Both the position numbers and the translations under genes were made by a program. Positions 54,651-62,341 of a stretch of DNA of 64,000 nt are shown here, in pieces. Numbering within the stretch: position 1 is the stretch's first letter; each line of letters starts with the position of its first letter. A model generated the notes under the pieces. The model was given only the letters and a program-made list of their open reading frames with translations. It was not told the DNA's origin and searched no databases. Source of the stretch: Photobacterium frigidiphilum (GTDB lineage Bacteria > Pseudomonadota > Gammaproteobacteria > Enterobacterales > Vibrionaceae); the NCBI RefSeq assembly GCF_003025615.1, contig NZ_PYMJ01000002.1, positions 277,256 to 341,255 of the forward strand, read 5' to 3'.

Positions 54651-55030
54651 TACTCGTTACCTGTGTAGGGTTTGAATTGATTGTCATGAAAACGGCAAAG
54701 AACAACTAGCGAGCTATTTGAGGTAGGTGCTGGGGGATGTTTGTGTTGATTGACAAACTGTGAGTTGCATCATGGTCGCTGTGTGGTGGTGGACAAGAAC
54801 TCAGTGGTGAGCTAACGCACTCTAATAAAAGATAATTCGTGATTTAAGGTTACTTCACTGTCGAGTGCTACTCCGGTCACATTTCTGCGCTGATCACAAA
54901 ATCCCCCTATAACATCAGGTAAACCTCTACGAAGTTTGTGGTGGCAAAACGGCTTAGACTAATTCTCAACCTATCCACCAAGAAGAAGTCTGGTGGTTAT
55001 ACAGAGAATTGAAAATAGACTGAGGCTAAA
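54651..55030. other. Divergent promoter region of the glycoside locus
   Basis: 380 bases between the symporter and GH3 genes. It must hold both promoters and probably the AraC-type operator. A CRP-like site lies at 54759-54774. An AGACTGAGGC stretch precedes the GH3 start. No other signal was recognised. Confidence 0.5.
54759..54774. promoter_or_regulatory. CRP-like site
   Basis: TGTGAGTTGCATCATG matches TGTGA-N6-TCACA at 8 of 10 positions. Placement in the divergent promoter region of a sugar locus supports catabolite control. Confidence 0.45.
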
Positions 55031-56719
55031 ATGATAGATTTAACGGCAAAACCTTTTTATTTAAGTCATGAAGATATTGTGTGGGTGGAGGAAACTCTCA
55101 ACGCAATGACGCTGAAAGAGAAGGTCGGTCACCTATTTTGTCCTATCGGTTTAAGTGCCGATCAGGCTGATTTACAGGCGTTATTGGATGAATTTAAACC
55201 GGCTGGGATCATGTTCCGACCGGGCGACGCCAAAGAGGTTCAGCAGGTCCATCAGTACTTGCAGCAAAATAGTAAGGTACCGATGCTAATCGCTGCCAAT
55301 CTCGAAAGTGGCGGCAACGGTGCGGTGACCGAGGGAACCGAGTTTGGCTCGCAAATGCAAGTAGGTGCGACTGCAGATCCGGAAATGGCGGCAAAGCTGG
55401 GGGCTGTGGTTGCTGAAGAAGGTCGAGCGGCAGGCTGTAACTGGGCTTTTGCGCCAGTTATCGACCTTGATTATAACTTTCATAATCCGATTACCAATAC
55501 TCGTACTTACGGCAGTGACCCTGAACTCGTCGGGGCAATGGGCAAAGCTTATGTCGAAGCCGTGCAGGCTCGAGGCATGGCAACATCAATTAAACATTTC
55601 CCTGGTGATGGTGTTGACTACCGTGACCAACATCTGGTGCTTTCTGTTAATACAATGGAGCCACAGCAATGGGATGAAACATTTGGTCAGGTTTATCAGC
55701 AATCGATTGATGCAGGCGCGCTTACCGTCATGGCAGGGCACATTGCACTGCCGGAGTACTCCAAGGTGCTGAATCCTGAATTGAGCGATCATGAGATCAT
55801 GCCTGCTTCACTGGCACCAGAGCTGCTTAATGACCTGTTGCGCGACAAACTCTGTTTCAACGGTATGATCGCCAGTGATGCCACGTCGATGGTGGGCTTT
55901 ACCATCATGATGAAACGTGAACAGGCGGTACCATTAACGATTGCCGCGGGTTGTGATCTATTTCTGTTCAATAAAGATCTGAAAGAAGATTTTGGCTACA
56001 TGCTAAAGGGTATCGAAACAGGCTTGCTGAGTATGGCACGTGTCGATGAAGCGATTATCCGTACGCTTGCGACAAAAGCGACTTTGGGGTTGCATAAACG
56101 TGATCTGATAGCTGAGCTGGATTTGTCGTTGATCGGTTGTGAAGCACATAAACAAATGGCGATTGAATGTGCGGACAAAGCGGTGACTTTGGTCAAAAAC
56201 AACCAGAATATCTTACCGTTATCACGTGATCAGCATAGTCGTGTACTTCTGATTGGCTTGGGCGATGAAGCCGATATGTTTGGTAAGAAGGCCGGTACTG
56301 TTGAAAAGTTCCAGAGCCAGCTTGAAGTCGAAGGGTTTAAGGTTACCTTGTATGATACTTCGCAATTTACTATGCGGGATATGATGCAGTCTGTAGAAGA
56401 CTTTATTGCCGACTACGACGTGGTGGTGTACGCCGCGCAGTTCAAAACCGCCAGTAACAAAACGACCCTTCGGATCAACTGGGCTCGTCCGATGGGCATT
56501 GATGCGCCGTGGTTCAGCCAAGAAATCCCAACCGTCTTTATTTCGTTTGGTAACCCTTACCATTTGATGGATGTCCCTCGTGTGCCGACATATATCAATG
56601 CCTATACTGCTAACGATATTACTATTGAAGCCGTCGTGAATAAGCTAATGGGTCGTTCGGCGTTTAAGGGGCAGAGCCCTGTCGATGCTTTCGTTGGGCA
56701 GTGGGATACCCGCCTGTAA
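55031..56719 (+). CDS. GH3-family enzyme, NagZ-like, probable glycoside phosphorylase or hydrolase
   Basis: A 562-residue protein with two domains and no signal peptide, so cytoplasmic. The N-terminal barrel carries KHFPGDG (188-194) and an Asp-His pair in YRDQH (Asp199, His201), the dyad used as acid/base by NagZ-type GH3 enzymes in place of a glutamate. The nucleophile is Asp283 in MIASDATSM. A second Rossmann-like domain (about 375-562) follows, as in two-domain NagZ of Bacillus. Some dyad-type GH3 enzymes are phosphorylases. The next gene encodes beta-phosphoglucomutase, which would use a beta-sugar 1-phosphate. Hydrolysis of a beta-glucoside or beta-N-acetylhexosaminide remains possible. 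Confidence 0.88.
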   Translation: MIDLTAKPFYLSHEDIVWVEETLNAMTLKEKVGHLFCPIGLSADQADLQALLDEFKPAGIMFRPGDAKEVQQVHQYLQQNSKVPMLIAANLESGGNGAVTEGTEFGSQMQVGATADPEMAAKLGAVVAEEGRAAGCNWAFAPVIDLDYNFHNPITNTRTYGSDPELVGAMGKAYVEAVQARGMATSIKHFPGDGVDYRDQHLVLSVNTMEPQQWDETFGQVYQQSIDAGALTVMAGHIALPEYSKVLNPELSDHEIMPASLAPELLNDLLRDKLCFNGMIASDATSMVGFTIMMKREQAVPLTIAAGCDLFLFNKDLKEDFGYMLKGIETGLLSMARVDEAIIRTLATKATLGLHKRDLIAELDLSLIGCEAHKQMAIECADKAVTLVKNNQNILPLSRDQHSRVLLIGLGDEADMFGKKAGTVEKFQSQLEVEGFKVTLYDTSQFTMRDMMQSVEDFIADYDVVVYAAQFKTASNKTTLRINWARPMGIDAPWFSQEIPTVFISFGNPYHLMDVPRVPTYINAYTANDITIEAVVNKLMGRSAFKGQSPVDAFVGQWDTRL

Positions 56720-56759
56720 ATATTTAACGTGGTTAACAAACAGCATTAGTGGTAAGCGT

Positions 56760-57410
56760 ATGAAAGAGACAATTAAAGGCGTGATCTTCGATCTCGATGG
56801 TGTATTGGTTGATACAGCCTGTCTGCATTATGAAGCCTGGAAAAAAATAGCCGATAAACTCAACATTTCGTTTAGTGAAAAAGATAATGAAAAATTAAAA
56901 GGCGTGAGCAGAAAAGATTCATTGGATATTATATTGAGTCAGGGCACGGAATATTTCAGTGAAGGTGAAAAGAGTCAGTTACTACTGAATAAAAATAATG
57001 ACTATTTAACCTTAGTTAATCAAATAAATAAAAATGACGTGTTAGGTGGTGTCGTAAAGTTAATTGAAGAATTGAAATGTAAAGGAATGAAAATTTCTCT
57101 AGGTTCAGCAAGTAAAAATGCCCGCCTGATATTAGAACTAACGGGTTTATACCATTATTTTGATTATATCGTAGATGGCAATATGGTTGTTAAAGCCAAA
57201 CCTGCACCGGATGTGTTTCTGATGGGAGCCGAATTACTCGGCCTTTCTCCATCAGAATGTTTGGTGTTTGAAGATGCCCAGTCTGGCGTGCAGGCAGCAT
57301 TGGCTGCTGGAATGAAGGTTGTTGGTGTCGGTGAGTACGCTCTATTGCATCAGGCGACATTTGTAGTCCCTAACCTGATAGGATTTAGTATCGAAGATTA
57401 TATAAAGTAA
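56760..57410 (+). CDS. pgmB: Beta-phosphoglucomutase
   Basis: A 216-residue HAD-superfamily phosphomutase that converts beta-glucose 1-phosphate to glucose 6-phosphate. The start is ATG 56760; an in-frame start at 56685 lies inside the GH3 gene. Motif I is FDLDGVLVD (Asp11 nucleophile, Asp13 acid/base). A cap domain (about 18-95), LGSASKNA (motif II), and VVKAKPAPDVFL and VFEDAQSGV (motifs III and IV) follow. The body (57000-57200) is more A+T-rich than the GH3 gene, suggesting a different origin. It follows GH3 by 40 bases in the same direction. Other HAD phosphatases are possible but the HYEAW and cap region fits PgmB. Confidence 0.85.
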   Translation: MKETIKGVIFDLDGVLVDTACLHYEAWKKIADKLNISFSEKDNEKLKGVSRKDSLDIILSQGTEYFSEGEKSQLLLNKNNDYLTLVNQINKNDVLGGVVKLIEELKCKGMKISLGSASKNARLILELTGLYHYFDYIVDGNMVVKAKPAPDVFLMGAELLGLSPSECLVFEDAQSGVQAALAAGMKVVGVGEYALLHQATFVVPNLIGFSIEDYIK

Positions 57411-57590
57411 ACAGCATTAAATATAGATATAAATATAATTATAAATAGCCAGGGTGTAATAATATAAATCTGGCGTGTAGATAACCTCACAGGAATATCA
57501 ATGTCAATATAAGGCGCGCTGGAATAATACAATAAGTTTTATGCGTGTATGTATTGCTATGTCTGTGAATATATTTTCTAAGGAATGAAA

Positions 57591-58901
57591 ATGGATCTTA
57601 CCTCTACCTTTAAATGTGTCAGATTAGCTTGTCTGACAGGTTTGCTTATTACTCCAGTTGCTCAGGCTAGTGGGTTATTTGAAAATAATGAACTTACATT
57701 ATCCACTCGAAATATCGCGATGTATTTGGATGAAGATACATCAAATAGTGAAGACCAGTTTGCCTGGGCGCAAGGGATTGCGATTGATTATAAATCTGGC
57801 TATCTCGCTGACATTATTGGTTTTGATGCAACCTATTCCGGTGCAATCAAATTAGGCGCTAATGATAACTTCCAGGGCCGTGACTTATTACGTGATAATA
57901 ATGGTAAAGCCGAAAGCTTTAATAAAATCAGCCAGATCTATGCGAAGGTCAAACTGGGGGACGATGACTTATACGTAAATGTTTATGGTGGCTGGAAGGA
58001 GCTATACAAAACCGGCTCGCTGACTGTTTCACATGGTCGTGCCGTTGTTGCCTCATATCAGGGTATTAGCGGAGAAGTTGGTTATAAGGGCTTGCGTCTG
58101 CGTGGTGTATATACCGATCGCTTTTCAGATCGAGACTCGCCGACAAAAGTGCGTTTCAAAACCCTTTCTGGCCAACAAATTGACAACATTATTACCGGCG
58201 ATCTCAGTTATAGCTGGGGTAAAAAGAATGTAGTTAATCTGTTCAGTGGCGAAAGTAAAGATTACTTGCGACGAAGCGGCCTTGAATTTAAATGGCAGAC
58301 GCCAGTTTCTGAAACTTCGAAGATGGGCTTGAGCGGTTATTTCTATCAAAACGACGCTTTGGATAACTGGGAAGGAATGGCGTTCGACGATAAAGCCAAC
58401 CACTATAACCTGAACTTGGATTACATGGTTGGTTCATGGACCTTGTCAGGCAGTTATGCCTATACCGAAGCAGAGCTAGAAAATGGCCTAGGTATGTTCT
58501 TCTGGGATATGGGAAAAAATACCGACGGTAACTTCAACAGTAAGGCGGATGGAACCGGTACTGACTTTAACAAAGATGGCGAGACCATGGTTGCCTTCCA
58601 GGGCATGTATAACATGGCGAATGCTGGCGTACCCGGCTTGATGGTTGGTTTACGTGCGACGTACGGTTTTGGGATGGAATTTCAGGGCGCAGATATAGAT
58701 GAAGCAGAGCTGAACCTTCTGATGATGTATAAATTTCAGGATAAGGCACTTAAGGGCCTCAGTATGATGGCTGGTGTTGGACCGGGGTACTCCTATGTTG
58801 CGGATAGCGCAAGGAATCCTGTTGTTGAAAACGGTGACTGGGAAAAACGTACCATTCTCGGTGCCGTATTTGTGGTTGATTATAAATTTGACTTGCTTTA
58901 A
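57591..58901 (+). CDS. Outer-membrane porin, OprD/ChiP-like
   Basis: From the ATG at 57591 the protein has 436 residues. AAGGA (57580-57584) is then six bases upstream; the ATG at 57585 touches it and is unlikely. A signal peptide (cleavage near residue 27, AQAS) is followed by alternating beta-strand sequence with Trp/Tyr girdles and turns such as SGLFENNELTLSTRNIAM. It ends VVDYKFDLL, a poor match to the terminal Phe rule. It resembles OprD-family porins of Vibrionaceae such as chitoporin. By position it would pass the glycoside to the symporter. Confidence 0.8.
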   Translation: MDLTSTFKCVRLACLTGLLITPVAQASGLFENNELTLSTRNIAMYLDEDTSNSEDQFAWAQGIAIDYKSGYLADIIGFDATYSGAIKLGANDNFQGRDLLRDNNGKAESFNKISQIYAKVKLGDDDLYVNVYGGWKELYKTGSLTVSHGRAVVASYQGISGEVGYKGLRLRGVYTDRFSDRDSPTKVRFKTLSGQQIDNIITGDLSYSWGKKNVVNLFSGESKDYLRRSGLEFKWQTPVSETSKMGLSGYFYQNDALDNWEGMAFDDKANHYNLNLDYMVGSWTLSGSYAYTEAELENGLGMFFWDMGKNTDGNFNSKADGTGTDFNKDGETMVAFQGMYNMANAGVPGLMVGLRATYGFGMEFQGADIDEAELNLLMMYKFQDKALKGLSMMAGVGPGYSYVADSARNPVVENGDWEKRTILGAVFVVDYKFDLL

Positions 58902-58925
58902 GCACTTACGATGAAGGATATGATG

Positions 58926-59828
58926 ATGAATACGACATTGAAAATAGTTGCTGCACTGGTTGCTGGTGCTCTAGTAACTCTACCAACATTGGTTCAGGCA
59001 AAAACGTCTAATACTGAAGATACGCTGCGTATTTTGCTTGTCAGTGATGATGGCTGCCGTAGTGAGGGTTCGCAAGAACTATTTAAAGCACTGACCGAAC
59101 AAGGTTATGATGTTTGGCTGTCTGGCCCTGCCAACAATCAAAGTGGCAAGGGAACGGCAGTTACCTTCAAGCCGGGCAAAGAGCTAACGTACGAAAAAAT
59201 AGGTGAAAAGGAGTATTGCTTCAATGGTACCCCAGTGGATTCGGTGCTGTTTGGTTTAACAGGCCTTATGGCTGAACAGAAGCCGGACCTGGTCATTTCG
59301 GGGGTCAATGACGGACCAAATGTCGGGGTCAACCAGTTTAACTCTGGTACCGTTTCGGCGGCGGCCCGCGCTGTGCGTCACGGTGTGCCAGCGATTGCCG
59401 TCAGTATGGGATTTCGGCTTGAAGAAGCTAAAACCGGCTTTCCGAGTTCAATGGAATATATCCCAGCAGGCGTCGAGCATACGCTGGCGGTGGTAAAAAA
59501 ACTGAATGATAAGAAGCTTGTGGGCCAACCTCTGTTGCCGAAAGGTACTGGTCTAAGTATCAACTACCCGCCGTACCCGACAGCAGAAATTAAGGGTGTA
59601 AAATATATCGAGAACGAGCGCTATCCAGACTATAACTACACCTTCAAGCTAGTCGACGAAAAGACAGTGGTACAAGAACTGAATTTCAAGCCCTTCCTTG
59701 CTGCCAGTGATCCGACTGTGACTACTGATACCACGGAGCTGATGCGTAAATACATCACCTATACCGTATTTAACGCACATTGGAATGCGCCCGAAGCGGT
59801 GGCGTCATATAAGGCAATATTGAACTGA
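58926..59828 (+). CDS. Exported SurE-like nucleotidase/acid phosphatase
   Basis: From the third ATG of an ATG triplet (58926), preceded by AAGGA seven bases upstream, the protein has 300 residues. A signal peptide (about 1-25, LVQA) leads to a SurE fold: ILLVSDDGCRSEG (about 36-48, with Asp-Asp metal ligands), NQSGKGTAVTF, FNGTPVDSVLFGL, and SGVNDGPNVGVNQFNSGTVSAAARAVRHGVP-type sequence. Cytoplasmic SurE acts on nucleoside monophosphates; exported homologues are broad acid phosphatases. In this locus it could remove phosphate from sugar or nucleotide compounds in the periplasm. This is inference from position after the porin gene (24 bases). Confidence 0.85.
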   Translation: MNTTLKIVAALVAGALVTLPTLVQAKTSNTEDTLRILLVSDDGCRSEGSQELFKALTEQGYDVWLSGPANNQSGKGTAVTFKPGKELTYEKIGEKEYCFNGTPVDSVLFGLTGLMAEQKPDLVISGVNDGPNVGVNQFNSGTVSAAARAVRHGVPAIAVSMGFRLEEAKTGFPSSMEYIPAGVEHTLAVVKKLNDKKLVGQPLLPKGTGLSINYPPYPTAEIKGVKYIENERYPDYNYTFKLVDEKTVVQELNFKPFLAASDPTVTTDTTELMRKYITYTVFNAHWNAPEAVASYKAILN

Positions 59829-59867
59829 TCTTAACCGATAGAGGTTAATAACATCACACGATTAAAG

Positions 59868-59890
59868 AGAGCCTGAGGGCTCTTTTTTTA
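59868..59890 (+). terminator. Terminator of the glycoside locus
   Basis: Stem AGAGCC/GGCTCT (59868-59873 with 59878-59883), followed by TTTTTT; it closes the plus-strand series that starts with the GH3 gene. Confidence 0.82.
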
Positions 59891-59897
59891 TGAGAAG

Positions 59898-60092
59898 TTA
59901 GGTCGATACCTTCTTTTGTAACCTGAAAATTTCTTCATGAAGCCAATTCAGCAACGATTTAATTGTTCGCGATAGCGCCTTGCCTTGCCTGATAATATAC
60001 CCACAGTAGAACGTTGGGATATTCGATAAAAGCGTGAACCTTGCGTGAATATTGAGTTTGGGATGAAGAGAAAACTCCGGTACTATCATCAT
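59898..60092 (-). pseudogene. LysR-type regulator, C-terminal remnant
   Basis: A 64-residue frame resembles the last part of a LysR effector domain: MMIVPEFSLHPKL, then IPTFYCGYIIRQGKALSRTI and LLNWLHEEIF, ending in a normal stop. The in-frame codons upstream of 60092 (up to about 60135) may extend the similarity (RNRIG before MMIVPEF). There is no helix-turn-helix domain and no room for one, because fabV starts at 60147 on the other strand. I read it as a decayed regulator truncated at the fabV end. It could also be a chance frame, but the LysR tail pattern is good. Confidence 0.55.
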
Positions 60093-60146
60093 GCCAATTC
60101 GGTTTCGGGTGTGGGTATCATGCCCCCAAAAAAACAGGGATTTCCC

Positions 60147-61349
60147 ATGATTATTGAGCCAGTAGTAAAGGGGGTTGTTGCACGTTCAGCGCATCCATTT
60201 GGTTGCCAGCAGGCTATCCGCAATCAGATCAATTATGTGAGAACAGCTGATCCCGTTACTGACGGGCCGAAAAAAGTATTGGTGCTTGGTGCCTCGTCGG
60301 GGTTTGGTCTGGCATCTCGTATTTCACTGGCTTTTGGTGGTTCGATGGCAGATACCATTGGTATTTCTTTCGAGCGAGGACCGAGTGAAAAAGGAGTAGG
60401 CACTGCGGGTTGGTATAATAATATTTTCTTTCGCGAAGAAGCTGAAAAAGCGGGTTTAATCGGTAAAAACTTCATTGGTGATGCTTTCTCGCCACAAATG
60501 CGCCAACAGGTTATTGAGTATATAAAGACAGAATTTGGTGGCCAGCTTGATTTGGTTGTATATAGCTTGGCAACGGGAGTAAGGCCGAATCCTGAAACCG
60601 GAGAGTTATGGCGTTCGTCAATCAAGACCATGGGTGAGCCTGTAACAGGGCCGACGATCAATATCGAAACCGATACCATGGAGCAGATGACGATTGGTAC
60701 GGCGACACCTGAAGAAGTTGAAGACACTGAAAAGGTGATGGGCGGAGAAGATTGGGCGAGCTGGATTGATATGTTGTCTGAAGCGGGTGTTCTAGCGACT
60801 GGCTGTAAAACGGTGGCCTATTCGTATGTTGGCCCTAAAGCGACGTATCCTATTTATCACCAAGGAACATTAGGCAGAGCTAAGGCGCATTTGCATGCAA
60901 CAGCCGATCAGCTTAATGAACAAATGTCTGAAATGGGGGGTGAGGCTTATGTGTCTGTCTGTAAAGCATTAGTCACTAAAGCCAGTGTTTTTATTCCTGC
61001 TTTTTCGCCCTATATTCTCGCTTTGTTTAAGGTAATGAAAGACAAAGGTGTGCATGAAGGATGTATTGAGCAGATGCAGCGACTCTATGCTCAACGTCTT
61101 TACGGAAAAGACAAAATAGTACCCGTTGATGACAACCGTTTGATTCGTGTTGATGACTGGGAACTAGAGGACGACATTCAGCAGCAAGTCAGTGAGTTAA
61201 TGGTAAAAATCACCCCTGAAAACTTTACCACAATGGGGGATTACCAAGGGTATAAAACCGACTTTATGCAGTTAAATGGCTTTGATTTAGAAGGCGTTGA
61301 TTATCAAGCAGATATTAGCTTTGAAACGCTAACTCAATTAGTCGCATAA
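60147..61349 (+). CDS. fabV: Enoyl-[acyl-carrier-protein] reductase FabV
   Basis: Reduces enoyl-ACP in fatty acid elongation; FabV is the Vibrio/Pseudomonas type, insensitive to triclosan. From the ATG at 60147 (AGGGA upstream) the protein has 400 residues, starting MIIEPVVKGVVARSAHPFG. It has the NAD-binding VLVLGASSGFGLASRI (about 45-60), SFERGPSEKGVGTAGWYNN (about 74-92) and the catalytic Tyr/Lys region YSYVGPKATYPIYHQGTLGRAKAHL. Starts upstream of 60147 would add an unrelated tail. It is followed by an esterase gene 18 bases later, probably in the same operon. Confidence 0.96.
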   Translation: MIIEPVVKGVVARSAHPFGCQQAIRNQINYVRTADPVTDGPKKVLVLGASSGFGLASRISLAFGGSMADTIGISFERGPSEKGVGTAGWYNNIFFREEAEKAGLIGKNFIGDAFSPQMRQQVIEYIKTEFGGQLDLVVYSLATGVRPNPETGELWRSSIKTMGEPVTGPTINIETDTMEQMTIGTATPEEVEDTEKVMGGEDWASWIDMLSEAGVLATGCKTVAYSYVGPKATYPIYHQGTLGRAKAHLHATADQLNEQMSEMGGEAYVSVCKALVTKASVFIPAFSPYILALFKVMKDKGVHEGCIEQMQRLYAQRLYGKDKIVPVDDNRLIRVDDWELEDDIQQQVSELMVKITPENFTTMGDYQGYKTDFMQLNGFDLEGVDYQADISFETLTQLVA

Positions 61350-61367
61350 AAGCATAAGGATCATGTC

Positions 61368-62303
61368 ATGCGCCAAGTCAGTGAAAAATTACAGCCATGG
61401 CTTGAAGGTTTTAACCAGCAAGTAGCAGTATTAATTGTAAATGGTTTTAAGCCGACTTCAACCAATGCCCGTGAAGGGCTAGCCAATTTAACAACAGATT
61501 TGGTTACCGATATTCCCGCTATTGCTTGGGTTCAAGATGATGTCGTTATCAACGACGAAGACACTGTACCTGTGCGTATTTACCATCCGGCACCAGAGCA
61601 GGCTTTACCTGTTTTAGCTTATTACCATGGTGGCGGGCATATGGCAGGCAGTATTACGGTTTATGATCCTATCTGTCGAAAGTTGGCGAATGCAACCCAA
61701 CATATCGTGGTTGCTGTCGACTACCGATTGGCGCCAGAATGCCCGTACCCGGCGGGTGTGAATGATGCTTATGCTGTTGTGAAAGGTATTTGGACAACAT
61801 TGGATAGCTGTCAACTCCAGTATCAACAAGAATTAGTGATTGCAGGCGATTCTGGTGGTGGTGCATTAGTAGCGACGATAAGTGAGCTGGCGCAATTTGA
61901 TGACACGGTGAATATTGCCAAGCAAGTAATGATCTACCCAAGCCTTGACTACACCATGCATTCAGGCTCGATGGAACAAAATGCAGCAGGGTACTTGCTT
62001 CAGAAAGACAAGATAGCGTGGTATTTTGATAATTATTTACAAAATAACGAAGACCGCCAACGGGTTTCTCCGTTATATGGCCGTTTTACCCTAGCATTGC
62101 CAGAAACCTTACTCTTTACCGCTGAATTTTGCCCGCTTCGTGATGACGGGGTAAGCTATTGCAAAAAGGTTGAAGCGACTGGCGTGCAGGTTGAGCATGT
62201 ACATTTCCCTGATATGATCCACGCCTTTATGAATATGGAAGATTTGGTAAAAGAAGAGTGCGCTCAAGTTTACCAAACCATTGCCCGTTTTCTTCGCACA
62301 TAA
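61368..62303 (+). CDS. HSL-family alpha/beta-hydrolase (esterase/lipase)
   Basis: A 311-residue protein with the hormone-sensitive-lipase family oxyanion motif HGGG (87-90, in YYHGGGHMAGS) and the nucleophile elbow GDSGGG with Ser162. RDDG near residue 260 and a DMIHAF histidine near residue 285 fit the remaining triad. It has no signal peptide, so probably hydrolyses short acyl esters in the cytoplasm. AAGGATC precedes the ATG. The pairing with fabV suggests a role in lipid turnover, but this is only context. Confidence 0.9.
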   Translation: MRQVSEKLQPWLEGFNQQVAVLIVNGFKPTSTNAREGLANLTTDLVTDIPAIAWVQDDVVINDEDTVPVRIYHPAPEQALPVLAYYHGGGHMAGSITVYDPICRKLANATQHIVVAVDYRLAPECPYPAGVNDAYAVVKGIWTTLDSCQLQYQQELVIAGDSGGGALVATISELAQFDDTVNIAKQVMIYPSLDYTMHSGSMEQNAAGYLLQKDKIAWYFDNYLQNNEDRQRVSPLYGRFTLALPETLLFTAEFCPLRDDGVSYCKKVEATGVQVEHVHFPDMIHAFMNMEDLVKEECAQVYQTIARFLRT

Positions 62304-62341
62304 GCGCGGTACTAAGTCATAGATCCTAGCGGCTCCCAATA

